From: Gnetum montanum
Taxonomy: Eukaryota > Streptophyta > Gnetopsida > Gnetales > Gnetaceae
Length of the DNA: 29,091 nt
NCBI GenBank assembly: GCA_015680685.1
Contig: MNCI01018862.1
Location: forward strand, 1-29,091
Reading direction: 5' to 3'
A program made the position numbers and the translations under genes. A model generated the notes under the pieces. The model made no database searches. It was not told the DNA's origin and worked only from the letters and a program-made list of their open reading frames with translations. This document shows positions 8,373 through 19,155 of this stretch, one piece after another (position 1 is the first letter of the stretch; every line of letters begins with the position of its first letter).

Positions 8373-10890
8373 ATGAAATCTTCCCACATCCTCACACCTG
8401 AACAATATAACTTCATTTGTGTGAAAATCCAAGCCAACTTGCCTATCGATCGCATGGAAAGAGAGGCAAAGTGAAACTATGAGATCATCTACAAGGGAGG
8501 TCATGAGTTCACTCCCTTGGCATTTGACATAATTCCCCTTTCTGAACACCATCATCAACTCATATTTCAACTTTTCATGGCAAGGAGTCAAGCCTTATAG
8601 CCACCTCCGATAGAGCCTCAGAAGGGAAATGAGGAAGATGACTTTGCTGCCCAGTCTGAGCATGGGGATTCATACCATACCATCAATCCTCGTGCCTATA
8701 CAAACCCATTATTCCAACCTTTCCTAGAGGGAACCATGCTTCCTCCTTCATCTGCATACATGTGAGGACTATCTTCTTGACAAGAAATACTAACTTCCAC
8801 ATCCACCCATTACATACCACAAGTACAAACCCATGGGGCACCTCTAACTACTTCAGTGCAACATGTTCAGGGTGTCACCTCATAACCTATGGCTAGGCAG
8901 TGGGTTTACCAGCTATCTAGCAACACCAACCTACTCTCTATAATGTACCACACCCTCTAATCCCATCTTTGAATGTTGCTCCGCCACAACAACTGACAAT
9001 CCAACAGTATCCCTTGCTGTAAACAATGCAAAAATCAAATTATTATCAACCATAATTCACTTAACCCACTGGTGCCCAAGAGTGGATAGACACAAAGAAA
9101 ATGATGCACCTATTAACTGAAGAGGTACAGCACCTTAAAACCACAAACACTGAGGAAGTCAAAGTACTGGACTTTTATCAAGTTGATCTAATTGACCCCT
9201 CAGTTCCACCATTAACCTTGCTAAAGGAAGTCTCATTACCTCAACTAACCAAATACAATGGAGAGGAAGATCCAAATGCCCACCTAGTAACATTTCAAAT
9301 AGAATGTCTATTGCTTCAAGCCTAGCCTCATGCAATTCTGTGTGTATTTGCTATGTCCTTAATGGGAAAAGCCTTAGACTAGTACTGAGATTTACCCTAT
9401 AACTCCATATCCTCTCTGGAGGATTTGTTACACCAATTTGTCACTCTCTTTAAATACAATCTAAAGCCCGAAGCCATGTTGGATAGCTTAATTCAAATTA
9501 AACAAGCACAATTAGAGCCATCATAGAAATTTATCTAAAGATGGAGTGCAGCCTTGAATGATCTTCACGAGCCCACCCCTGAAACATATCTACTTACCAT
9601 CCTTAAGGCAGCTATGAATGACTTTATTAAATCGAAAATTTATTATTTAAAGCCCGTACCTTAAGCCAAGCATTTGTACAAATTAAGGACATAGAGGAAG
9701 CGGTGCAATCAAGCAATGACCTAGGTTATGTGGCCTACAGAAACCAACATGCTCACAAGTAAAACACAATAGTGGCAACGGTGGCCGCAAGCACAAAAGC
9801 AACCAACTAGGACCCAGCAGCTAAGCAACCTAAAGCTCCAATTGATGAAGCCACCAACTTTGGTGCCAACTCACCTACATTGGCAGGAGCCACTCCAAAG
9901 CCTAACTTTCAGCGCAAGGACCGCTCAAAGTATGTACCACTACCAATGCAACCCTCTGAACTACTGGAGAAACTCTTGAAAGTTAGGAAAATCCAACACA
10001 AACATGTATTGGTGATTACCCACTAAAAACATCATAGGTACTGTGAAGTGCTAAGGAACCCCACATTATCAGTACCAAATGAGCCCCCGGTCCCACAACA
10101 TTTTAGGTTGGACCAATACTGTCATTACCATCAATTGGCTAGTCATAGTACAAACAATTGTCATGCCTTGTAGGTTGACCTGTAGAGAATGATAGAACAA
10201 GGCCAATTAGCAATTGACATGGTGAGTCAATCCAACACAAATGATGCCTCCTATGTCATAAACTCAATTAGCATAGGTGGCAAGCCCAAACTTGTGAAAC
10301 AACCTTTTGTGATCCGTGTGCCTCCCAACAAGGCAAAGGTCCCTGTAGCCTCCACAAGAAAGAGGTCTCCCTTTGTTTTCAAAATACCACCTTAGGCACC
10401 CAAAACACCCTTTGTGGTCAAGGTTCCACAACAATTGTCCACTAAGATGTTAAACTGGCATGACGCAATGACAAAAACTGCTAAGCAACCTTTTGTCATC
10501 AAGGTGCCACAACAAGTTAGTCACACAACAACCCCTATAACAACTTCACCTAAGCCACCCTTTATCATAAGTATCCCACAACATGATGGCCCCTCACCTA
10601 CCTAAAGCCCAATAGTGGGCAACATCTTGATCCCACCTCCTTCAAGGGTTAACCCCACTAGCAACCCAGGTAGGCCCACCAAATCGCAACACAAGAGGAT
10701 AAACAAGCACCTCATAACCCCCATGGCCGAAGCAAAGGCCACAACTAGCAAACAACAACTAAACACTAGGGCCTCTACCCCCAAGAAAACCAAGCCCAAG
10801 TCCCCCTCTTGAGAGGTCTATCTCTCAAGCTTCACGGAGGAAGTCAAAGCCAACACAACGGCTAATGACAAGGACTTCATAGCTGCACTA
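8373..10890 (+). pseudogene. Element A gag, with many stops
   Basis: The start at ATG 8373 is chosen because the frame runs on, broken only by stops, into residues that match element C gag (YKGGHEFTPLAFDIIPL). Order: N-terminal domain (8373-8600), Pro/Ser/Gln-rich region (to about 9060), then the capsid core at 9101-9660 (KVLDFYQVDLIDPSVP; LPQLTKYNGEEDPNAHL; LEDLLHQFVTLFKYNLKPEA), all characteristic of Ty3/gypsy gag. A zinc-knuckle-like CHYHQLASHSTNNC follows at 10120-10161. The linker then carries five FVIKVPQ-type repeats (10297-10584) and a basic Lys/Pro tail to about 10812. The core shows D-stop-Y where C has DWY, so Trp has become TAG. At least nine stops are present. Confidence 0.85.
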
Positions 10891-11763
10891 ACCCAGGTAA
10901 AAAAAATTCTCAAGAAAAAGAACACAACATTTAGGTTATAAAACTTGGTCAGGACCTCACCTACTCACTACCAAGCATTGGCCTAGGTCTTGGCCTCCAT
11001 TCCTATTACATAGGACACCCTTGCAGATGAGGCATCCATTCGTGCAATCATGTTACCCCCTACATCACAAGAATTTCATTCATCAACCTTAGCCTTTCAC
11101 AATGATGTAGTCAAAGTCAACCCCACATGAGGGGAGGTCACTACATCCTCACTATCCATTAGAATTTGTGTTGGGAAGTGCACCATCTGTAAAGTGCATG
11201 TTGACTATGGTGTAGCAACGAACGTAGTCCTGTACTTCGTCATTGACAAGCTAGGCCTAGCAAATGAAATCAAGCCAACCAAAATCACATGTCTAAAATC
11301 CTTCAATGCATCACGTGTCACAATCAAGGGTACAATCAACTTAGCTTTTTTAGCAGGAGAGAAATTCCCCACTAGCATAGATTTCACTATCATAGAGGAG
11401 ATGTCAGGTTTCAACATGATTCTAGGCAGGCCTTGCTAGCTCAACTAAGGGCCATCTCCTCTCCCATCCACCAAGAAATTTACCTTCCATACGAAGGTGG
11501 TCAAGTTATCATCCATGGTGATAACGTTTCCTCTTCAACTATCCATGACATAGACATGGCGCAAGTTTTGGAAGAAGAGTTTCTGGGTGGTACACCTATA
11601 ACAACCAACACAATGCCTAAGGCTAACACATCCAAACGAGTGGTTGAGGCCAACAACCCCCCACAGGATTCTAAGCCTTGCATACTTCCTAATCCATGCC
11701 TGGTTAGGAAGCAACTGCATGACCAAGACTTTCCCTTGGCTGAAAATGTGGGTCCCTGCCCCC

Positions 11764-11765
<2 letters not shown>
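10891..11765 (+). pseudogene. Element A aspartic protease, decayed
   Basis: The segment THYQALA-stop-VLASIPIT-stop-DTLADEASIRAIMLPP (10960-11060) aligns with the same stretch in element C. The active-site region VHVDYGVATNVVLYFVIDKL (from 11195) has DYG where the family has D-S/T-G, so activity is unlikely. The fold's end signature NMILGR is at 11415-11432, followed by a frameshift into LAQLRAISSPIHQEIYLPY. The remaining reading frame to the poly-C run (VEANNPPQDSKPCILPNPC) matches the end of the element C protease ORF, and no RT motif follows. The proline-only tail read from the C run is not real protein. Confidence 0.85.
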
Positions 11766-11841
<76 letters not shown>

Positions 11842-11842
11842 N
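11766..11842. other. 76-base poly-C run ending in N (assembly weak point)
   Basis: There are 76 consecutive C bases followed by N at 11842, then AACATAAAAAC. A run this long is more likely a sequencing/assembly filler than biology. It lies exactly where element A passes from protease to 3' non-coding sequence, where a full element would carry pol, so the absence of pol rests on an uncertain join. Confidence 0.85.
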
Positions 11843-11867
11843 AACATAAAAACATAAAACTATAAAA

Positions 11868-12480
11868 ACACATGGCCCGAAAAGGCCTTAAACTAGCATA
11901 CATCCCGGAATGGCCTAAAACTATCACTTTTGGCATTGCTTTTCTTTCATTCATACATTTCAACTCTATGTACAACAAGTGTCTCTTGATGTTGTTTTCT
12001 TCCTATTTGATCTTTGCAGGATCTTGCAAACACATAGCATGACCATGCATGTAGCATCACACCTTACATAAGCAAGGGAAGCACAGGTAGTCTGCTATGA
12101 CTATAAACTGGCACATACAGTCCTGGCATCATGACTTAAAACTGATACCACAGACAGTCCTATCATCATGATTTAAAACTAATACCACAGAACAGTCCTA
12201 GCATCATGACTTAAAACTGATACCACAGAATGTCCTGGTGTCATGACAATAAACCGACACCACAAAACTCTATCCAGTATGACGCTAAATTGCCACATCA
12301 GTCTGCCATAACATGAAACTAGCATCTAGAGTCCACTAAGACTATAAACTTGTTTTCCTCTTCACAGTCTGCCATGACTATAAACTAGCAATGCACCATC
12401 TACTGCAATGCTAAACTGGTGCCATCCAAGGGGTTATGACATGAAACTAACCCGTAACAGTCCGCTAAGACTATAAACTA
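11868..12480 (+). repeat. Element A 3' tandem repeats (two kinds)
   Basis: First come two units of the GGCCTTAAACTAGC kind (about 11870-11930), related to the 27-bp array of element C. Then come units of the form ACAGTCCTAGCATCATGACTT plus AAAACTGATACCAC, with TCCT at 12121, 12158, 12197 and 12233 (36-39 base spacing). Further degenerate units follow (GTCTGCCATGACTATAAAC) up to about 12480, and these match the 30-bp repeats of element B read on its own strand. The stretch 11936-12080 holds no gene that I can see. Confidence 0.8.
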
Positions 12481-13672
12481 GTGACATCATTGACGACTAG
12501 GAAAAACTTGAAAAGATGTGTTGCTGCAATTGGCTGTTCATGTCTCACAAGGACTGGCTACATAATTTGTCTCATGAGCCTTAATGAGGCTAGTGTTGTT
12601 CATGATTCTATCTACTTTGAAAATTGCATGTGATGGCTCCATCTCCTTGTTTAAAGTGCTTAGTTAACCAATTAATTCGTGTTTTTCTTGTCTTCTTGGA
12701 GTTTTTTTTGTAGGATGACATGCCTGAGGTGTTTGTGCATAGATGCACTTCATTGTGATGATAAGATATCACATTCTTCCTGACACACGTAACTAGGTTA
12801 ATCAATCTATTCATAAGTACATCCCCAATTCCTGATATATCCCCTATTTCCCCATCATGTCCCAATTATCCTATTCAATTACACCCCTGGATACATTCCA
12901 CTCAGTTCAAAACTCTTGATACACTATTGCACATTGTGACTCTCTAAGCAGTTGTGATGCAAAACACAGTACATAGTACATGATGCAAAATACAAGCGCT
13001 CAAACATGAGCACCACACAAAAAGCAAGCTCTTTCAAAAAGATCTAGAAAAGAAAAATAAAAGAGAAAGAAAGAAAAAATAAAGCAAAAACAAAACAAAA
13101 GAAAAAACCAACAAGAAGAAAAAGAACAAAAAGGTCAAATAGAAAAATGCACAGAAAAGGTCTTCATGACCCCGTTGACATCATAAGCAAAAGACTATTG
13201 GCTATTCTCATACAAGCCCCAGGTGAGAAGGTAATCGTCTTGAAAAATAGTTACACTCATGTCTCAAAGAGATCATGTTACACATCATCACGTGGCTTTG
13301 GTTGTTTACAATGGGCCCCATAAACACTCTATAAGAGTCCCATTTCTCCAAAGGATGCACTTCCGATGTCTTGGCTCCAAGTTTACTGAACACTAGCTAT
13401 GGACAAGGATCAAAGATATAGCTCATTCACATTAGAGCATTTCCCTCCCATAATCCTGGTAGCAATTATAACCCTTGACCAACTCCTGGCTTCCCCTGGT
13501 TACAACTAATCCCTTGGCATCTTCAATTTCATCTCCCCAGTCCCATGTACTTTTGAAAACGGTGCGATGACACCCAACCAAGCACTGACGGTTAATGTTT
13601 GATGCTTTGTTGTTCATGGTGTTTTGCGCTTCTTTGTTGATGCCTCTCGGGTGGATTCCTCTAGACGTCAAC
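12481..13672. other. Element A 3' non-coding region with A/G-rich tract
   Basis: No protein similarity is visible. Bases 13021-13140 are almost only A and G with a few C (AAAGAGAAAGAAAG-like), a low-complexity purine tract. On the minus strand, 13674-13432 is open for 80 codons beginning near the polypurine tract. Its first ~60 bases resemble the plus strand of element B at 24350-24420, so it is a conserved part of the 3' untranslated region or a remnant antisense ORF. Confidence 0.55.
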
Positions 13673-13685
13673 AAATAGGGGCCAA
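13673..13685 (+). promoter_or_regulatory. Polypurine tract of element A
   Basis: AATAGGGGCCAA directly precedes the 3' LTR start TGAAACACC at 13686. The equivalent of element B reads AAAGAGGGGCCAA next to the same LTR start on the minus strand. This is the usual place for plus-strand DNA priming, and the shared GGGGCCAA-TGAAACACC boundary fixes the LTR edges. Confidence 0.7.
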
Positions 13686-15649
13686 TGAAACACCACTAAT
13701 TTCACCCTAGCACTTTAAAATGAGAATAACTCAGGCCCTTTCAAAGTTTTGGGAGGCAAAATTTGGCGAAGGCATGGAGCTCACACCTAGCTTGCCCAAG
13801 CCAGCTTGCTCATGCTGTGAAGCTAGCTTACGCTTAGTGTCAACAACTCCAGCAGCTTCAAAATCAAGTCAAAATGGTCCAAATCTGAAGGTGTAAGCTA
13901 TCCTCAAGAGCCATTGATTTCCACTCCAAGTGTTAGCATTCAGGAGTTCAAATTTTAGGTCAAATAACGTAGATTTCCACACTCACGCTGCAGCGTGAGT
14001 CTAGTGTGACCAACTTTTATAGCCTTAAAATTGAGTCAAAATGACTTGATTTCAAGGGTGCAAGTCATCCTTAGGGTTCAATATTGATAACTATGGGTCC
14101 TAGCCTCTAGCATGTTAGATTTCAAGCACAAAATTAAGAGTTTTCATAAGTTTTCCTAAAGTTGCACTACAGGTCACGTTGTAGTATGAGTCCAACGTGA
14201 CTTGCGAAAAGTGGCTCCGAACAGGGCACATTTAGAATCAAATTTTTACCTGTAGGGTCAAACATAGGTATAACACTATTACACCCAAGAAATAGGCTTC
14301 AGAAATTCAAAAATTAGCATGAAACTTGTCATTCTCCTTAGGTCACGTTGAAGGTCATGCTGCAGCATGAGTCAAGCATGACCTGTCCAAAATAGCTCCA
14401 AATCAGACACATTCAAATTCAAATTCAGATTTTAGATCACTCTCAAGGTTAGACACATATAGGATAATGGTTCCATTCAAGGAATAGGCTTCATAAATCA
14501 AAATTTGATGTCAAGTATCTCATTTTATCTTACTTCAACTAAGGTCACTCGGAGGAACATGCCTAGTGTGACTGCCTAGCATGAGTGTCTACTGCATGCC
14601 CAATGTGAGTGTAAGTAGACATGCCTAAAAAGCCATAGAAACACCCAAATTAGTATCCTACAGTGGTCAAAGTGGTCAAATCAAAGATCCATAAGTCTCA
14701 CACGAGCCAGAACCAATTTATTTTGTTGTAAATTAATCATTTCATTGTAAATCTTCATTTGTGGGCTTGTTAGGCCCTCAATATCTAAATTGTATGCCTT
14801 TCCATGGGCTTGGGTGACCCTTGCATTGTAAGATATGGTGAAACTATTCAAGAACGTAGCTTTCCAACACATGTCCAACTCATGCACAGTTGTACATTGG
14901 ACACGTGTTGCTTGATCTGCTTTCCTTTTATCTCCTAGTTGTTGATTCTATTCTCGAATTCTGCACCCGAGCCTAGCCCAGCCCTATAAATACCCTATCA
15001 ATTCACATAAATGGGGTTGACAATTTTTAAGTTAAATGGCTTAGGAAACTCAAACCAACAATCCTTGGGCACTCAACACACTTGACTCCTAGCATCCAAG
15101 CACTTCCGAAATACATCACATCACATCGCTCTGGGGCTTGGCACTTGACTTGCCATGTGCAGCTACACTTTGACCGATGCACATCTTTTCTATGCAATAC
15201 AATACAGCTCATTTTTCCAACCATTATATTGTTTACTATATTTTACATTCAGTTCATGTTTTGTTTACATTTTGATTATGATACCAGTTTAAGTTTACAT
15301 TTTGTATGTGTTGTTTCATGTTTTAAAATATTAGTTATGATAACCCTAACAAAAAGCCATATTTTATGCTTGGGGAAGTCCTTGGTTGATTTGCGTGTAG
15401 ATCATCCAAGGCACTCTGTCTTCATTTACTTTTTCAACTTACCCTCGAGCGAAGGCAGGGTTAGTTGTGTCTACCCGATGATCTTTCAGTGTCTGTTTTT
15501 CTTCCAGCCTTACATCGATGATTTAGGTCAGTACAGTAAATTGGTGCTAGAAGGAAGGCCCCTTATCTGTTCTTTTCTATTAAAACATTGATCACACTAC
15601 CTATCCAAACACTGCACAGCCAAACACTGAAACTAAGGCCCAACTAACT
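13686..15649 (+). repeat. Element A 3' LTR (1964 bp)
   Basis: This is the direct repeat of 5826-7810. It starts TGAAACACC and ends CCAACTAACT, where the terminal CA of the 5' copy appears as CT. Palindromes are near 13816, 13990, 14181, 14363 and 14560. The interval 13816-13990 is shorter because one half of the doubled motif is missing. The open plus-strand frame at 15082-15591 crosses U3/R/U5 and has no protein signature, so it is not called as a gene. Confidence 0.92.
14985..14992 (+). promoter_or_regulatory. TATA box of element A 3' LTR
   Basis: TATAAATA in the context CAGCCCTATAAATACCC is the counterpart of 7137-7144. Confidence 0.65.
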
Positions 15650-16388
15650 ATGACTTGCACTTATGTCATGAACTTTTGTCTAATGATCATGCTAACAATC
15701 TACAACATTTTTTCTCTATGATGTGAAACCTTTAAACTTACTGATCCTACATTTTAAGACACCTTTTGTCATTTTTTGCATCATTGATATGTTGTGCTAT
15801 GTTGCGTAGCGTAGCATATTGTAGTAGCTAGCATAGCTTGCTTTTTGCTTAATCTACCATTTTTCTAGTAAGAGGAGCTTTGCTAAAGGATTTGAAGTTG
15901 AGAGAAGCAACTAGTTTTTGAAGGCTGGAAATGTTTGCTAAGTGATATTGAAATCACTAAGCAAGCTGGGCCTTTTTGTCTTGCTTTTGCTACGTTGTGC
16001 TACACTGCGTAGCGTAGCATAGTATAGCACTTTATCTTGCAACAATTTCTATTTGGTTGCCTGAACAATTGTCTTCTGAGGCCTGGTACGCTACATAGCG
16101 TAGTGTAGCATAGTGACTTCTTGACTAGAAAACTTGTCAAACTATTTCATGCATCTTGAGCATCGTTAACAATCTCATGCATCATTTCTGAGTAGGCTAT
16201 CAGTTGGATGAACTATCCAAGTGGGAAGGTTGGAGAGTCCGTTGAGCCTATCAACACTGGGTGTAGAAAACTTGCCAAACTAAATAGTTTAAACTCAAAG
16301 CATCCATTTCTTTCCAAACTATCATGATGCTTCCTAAACTCCAAGGACCTAGTGAAGCAAGAATGCCTTGAAATTTTAGGGTTTTTCA
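15650..16388 (-). mobile_element. Truncated LTR of the LTR-B family
   Basis: Read on the minus strand it starts TGAAAAACCCTAAAATTTC at 16388 and aligns for about 740 bases with the beginning of LTR-B at 24334 (shared stretches: TTTCTGAGTA-GCTATCAG, GGAGAGTC, TTTTTGCATCATTG). It stops abruptly at 15650, where element A's 3' LTR ends. There is no polypurine tract upstream; instead the Athila integrase frame runs directly into it. That makes it a 5' or solo LTR inserted in the integrase gene, most simply the 5' LTR of element C. It carries clusters of GCTACGCTA/TAGCGTAGC motifs near 15805, 16000 and 16095. Confidence 0.75.
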
Positions 16389-16830
16389 GTAATAGAAGAT
16401 GCACAGTTGATGATGGTTGCTACTTTCTCCCATTTCATATAATAGTCAATAGTAACTATGATGTACACCTTTTTATTTGACATGGATGTGATGGAACCCA
16501 TGAAATCAATGCCCTAGATATCAAAGAGTTCTAGTGATTGAATACATTATTGAGGTTCCTCTATTTGATTAGTCATTTCACCATCTTGTTGACATAGTTC
16601 ATAAGAGCAAACATAATGGTAATCATCCCTGAAGATTATTGGCCAATAGTATCCTACCATCAGGATTTTAATGGTCATGCATCTCACAACGTAGTGTCCT
16701 CCACAAGGACCTTCATGAGCATCTTGGAGAATGTGTACTTAATCAGAATACACCAATGAACGAAGGCATCAATGCACACCTTATAGAGATGTTTATTAAT
16801 CTCCATCAAGTGTTTTACCTGGTAAAGAAA
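16389..16830 (-). pseudogene. Element D integrase, N-terminal part only
   Basis: Integrase would join element cDNA to the chromosome. The HHCC zinc-binding domain is readable: AHEGPCGGHYVVRC (about 16718-16680), then GYYWPIIFRDDYHYVC and CSYELCQQDGEM. The core begins SLELFDI-stop-GIDFMGSITS, where the family has FDVWGIDFMGPF. The first catalytic Asp is kept and Trp has become TAG. It continues VYIIVTIDYYMKWEKVAT and stops at 16389, so the second Asp and the Glu of the D-D-E triad are gone. The break coincides with the start of the LTR-B copy, indicating disruption by insertion. Confidence 0.8.
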
Positions 16831-17004
16831 CTATTATTTCTTCCAATGGTCCAACCCTTATGACATCTCTTGGGTGAGAAGATAGGTAAGAATGTCATCA
16901 TACCATTTAGGCTTATTGGGCAATTGTTTAGTTATAGCCCCAGCATAGATTTCATTAGGAAACATATCAAATAGTAGATTTTCTTCCTCTTTATTGTCCC
17001 ATCA

Positions 17005-17370
17005 CAACTGAGACAAGTGATCACCAACCACATGCTTACTACCCTTTCGGTCTATCTTCGTAATATCAAATTCTTATAAGATCACCAACCATCATATGAC
17101 ACAAGGGCTCACTGTTAGCTTTCTCATCAAGAAGTGGATGGCACTATGATCTATGTGCATAAACACATTGTATCTAAGCACATAATGCCTAAAATTATCT
17201 AAAGAAAACACCACTACCATCAATTCTTTTTCTTTAGTGGTGTAGTTTAGTTATGCACCCATAATGCTTTGGCTAGTGTAGTGGATGTAATATAGACATT
17301 TCTTATCATCCATTTGTGAAAGCATGGTTCTCAAGGCATAATTCGATGAATCTGTCATGACATGGAATGG
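17005..17370 (-). pseudogene. Element D RNase H, decayed
   Basis: This domain would degrade the RNA strand during reverse transcription. The frame reads FHVMTDSSNYALRTML (about 17355), then LYYIHYTSQSIMGA-stop-LNYTTKEKELMVVVF, RHYVLRYNVFMHIDHSAIHF and VVGDHLSQL (about 17020), the usual sequence of RNase H blocks. The acidic positions TD, KEKEL, ID-HSA and GDHL are visible. A TAG replaces the Gln expected before LNYTTKEKEL. The stretch between this domain and integrase (16830-17005) continues the linker with several stops. Confidence 0.8.
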
Positions 17371-17399
17371 TCTAAACCAATCATGTGCTTGTAGGATTG

Positions 17400-18445
17400 G
17401 GGTTTCTACAAGTTTCTCTTTCAACTATTGGAATGCTTTTTCACATTCTACAGTCTAGACAAATGGAACATCTTTCTTTGTTAGCTCCACCAATGATTTT
17501 TTGATCTTAGAGAAATTCTCTATGAATATCCAATAGTAGCCAATATGTCTAAGGAATGATCGAACATATTTGATAATTTTTGGTCGGTAGGTTATTCCTT
17601 GGATTACCCTTATTTTTTCAAGGTCTACCTCAATTCCTACTTGTGATATTCTGTACCCTAATACAATGCCTTCCTAGACCATTAGATGACTCTTTTTCCA
17701 ATTAAGCCACAAATTGGTTTTAACACATCATTTTAGCACTTGCACAAGGCGATCTAAGGCTTGCTCAAACGTAGCTCCATAAGTGGAGAATTCATCCATG
17801 AAGACTTCCATAGCACTTCTGATTTGCTATTAAAAATGTTCAAAACCAGGTGTTGGAATGTAGTAGGGGAATTGCATAGACCAAATGGCATCTTGTGATA
17901 TGCAAAATGCCCCCAAGGAATCATGAATGTTGTCTTTTCCTAGTCCTCTAGTGCAATTTTAATTTTGTTATAGCCACTACAACCATCTAGAAAACTATAG
18001 TAGCAATGCCCAGATCAACAAATAGCAATGAAAAATGATCCTTGAATGTTGCCATATTTAGCAACCAAAAATAAATGCAGACCTACCACTTGCCTCCTTT
18101 TGTAGGAACAATCACAAGTGGACCAACCCACTCACTATTTACAATGGGGTAAATGAACCCTACCTTGAGGAGTTTTTTGATTTTCTCTTTGATGTCCTGC
18201 TTCAATTTGGGGTTCAATCACCCTTATGGCTATCTCTTTGGCTTCATGGCTAGATCAGTGTAGATATGATACTCGCATATCCTAGGATCAATCCCTGTGA
18301 GTTCAGGATATGACCAAGAAAAAGCTACTGACCATTTTTCAACTACATTCAATAGCATCTTTTTCGATTCTAGGGAAAGATTTGCATTGATTATGATCGA
18401 CTTTCCATTTTTTATAAACACATATTTCATTTTGGCCAATAGTGT
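17400..18445 (-). pseudogene. Element D reverse transcriptase, decayed and active-site mutated
   Basis: The start is visible as SYPELTGIDPRICEYHIY (about 18330-18270), as in other gypsy RTs. The palm follows in broken frames: FLDGCSGYNKIKIALED-stop-EKTTF, then PWGHFAYHKMPFGLCNSPTT (about 17980-17850). The catalytic box reads MEVFMDEFSTYGATFEQ (about 17815), with Glu where the family has the second Asp (FMDD). C-terminal pieces include LGYRISQVGIEVDLEKI and VRSFLRHIGYYWIFIENFSK. Several stops are present. Confidence 0.85.
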
Positions 18446-18739
18446 CTTTAGTTCTAGAGGATCTTGCTTAAAATTTTTTGGAATTTACAACTCTCCCCAA
18501 TAAGTATCATCATTTACATCATTAGAGAGTTGGTGATGAACTTACTCCAGTTCATCCATGCCTGCGACATATGCACATGTTAGGCTCTTAGTCAGTTCCA
18601 TGCAAAGTGTGCTACTCTCAAAATTAGTAATCAACCACTAGGTGCTCTCCTATTTTGTGGCTACTACATAAAGACACCTTTGGATTGGTGCACACTACTT
18701 GCATGCAAAGATAGATAATTGTTTCATAGCCTAGAGTTT

Positions 18740-19155
18740 CTACACACAATTGCACCCTATATTGCTATACATGATGCATGGAACTTGCTTCTTTTCAATC
18801 TTTTTGAATGTCTCTTTGGATATTTTTAAGGAAAAATATTTTATGTCCATTCTTGCCTCAATAGTGCTAAGCCATGTCCTTCCCATGATGATTGGGAAAT
18901 CCTCTTTGCACTTCTCCACTTTGATCACTAGGAAATCAGTAGGATAAGACCATCCACAGATAGTGGTCACAATGTCTTCTACTAGTCCTAATGGAACAAT
19001 GATGGACTAGTATGCTAATTATAATCTGATATTTCTCTTCTTAAGAGGAGGAAGGTTCCATGCAGTGTACATCTCATAAGAAATTAAATTGACACTAGAA
19101 CCTAAGTTGAGAAGAGATTTACATGGTTCATTCCCTGCAATGTGCAAATAAATGA
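18740..19155 (-). pseudogene. Element D aspartic protease, active Asp lost
   Basis: The catalytic region reads LLNLGSSVNLISYEMYTAW (about 19120-19070). Athila-type proteases have DLG-A/S-SVN here, so Asp has become Asn. Downstream, PLGLVEDIVTTICGWSYPTD, DFPIIMGRTWLSTIEARMDI and FSLKISKETFKKI match the family's order, with GRTWL standing for the GRPFL signature. Two TAGs lie between the active site and 18970. The 18446-18739 stretch between protease and RT has no clear domain. Confidence 0.8.

Larger units (their letters stand above)
5826..15649 (+). mobile_element. Element A: LTR retrotransposon with gag-protease but no pol
   Basis: It has two direct LTRs (5826-7810 and 13686-15649), a leader with 25-bp tandem repeats, gag-protease from 8373 to about 11765, a poly-C/N stretch, 3' tandem repeats, a purine-rich zone and a polypurine tract directly before the 3' LTR. 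No RT, RNase H or integrase is visible between protease and 3' repeats. Elements with LTRs and gag only are known in plants as non-autonomous (TR-GAG-like) forms, but because the missing pol coincides with N11842, assembly loss is possible. Flanking pentamers ATAGT (5821-5825) and ATGAC (15650-15654) do not match, so there is no clear target-site duplication. No primer-binding site was recognised after 7810. Confidence 0.85.

Noticed and set aside
11433-11849. Polyproline (plus) or polyglycine (minus) protein
   Set aside because: This is an artefact of translating the 76-base C run that ends in N.
15082-15591. 169-codon plus-strand ORF
   Set aside because: It lies inside the element A 3' LTR across the TATA/U5 part; the 5' LTR copy of the same stretch is broken (only 7543-7752 is open) and no domain is visible.
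5826-15649. Element A as a clean nested insertion with a 5-bp target duplication
   Set aside because: Flanking pentamers differ and the two flanks come from different parts of other elements.
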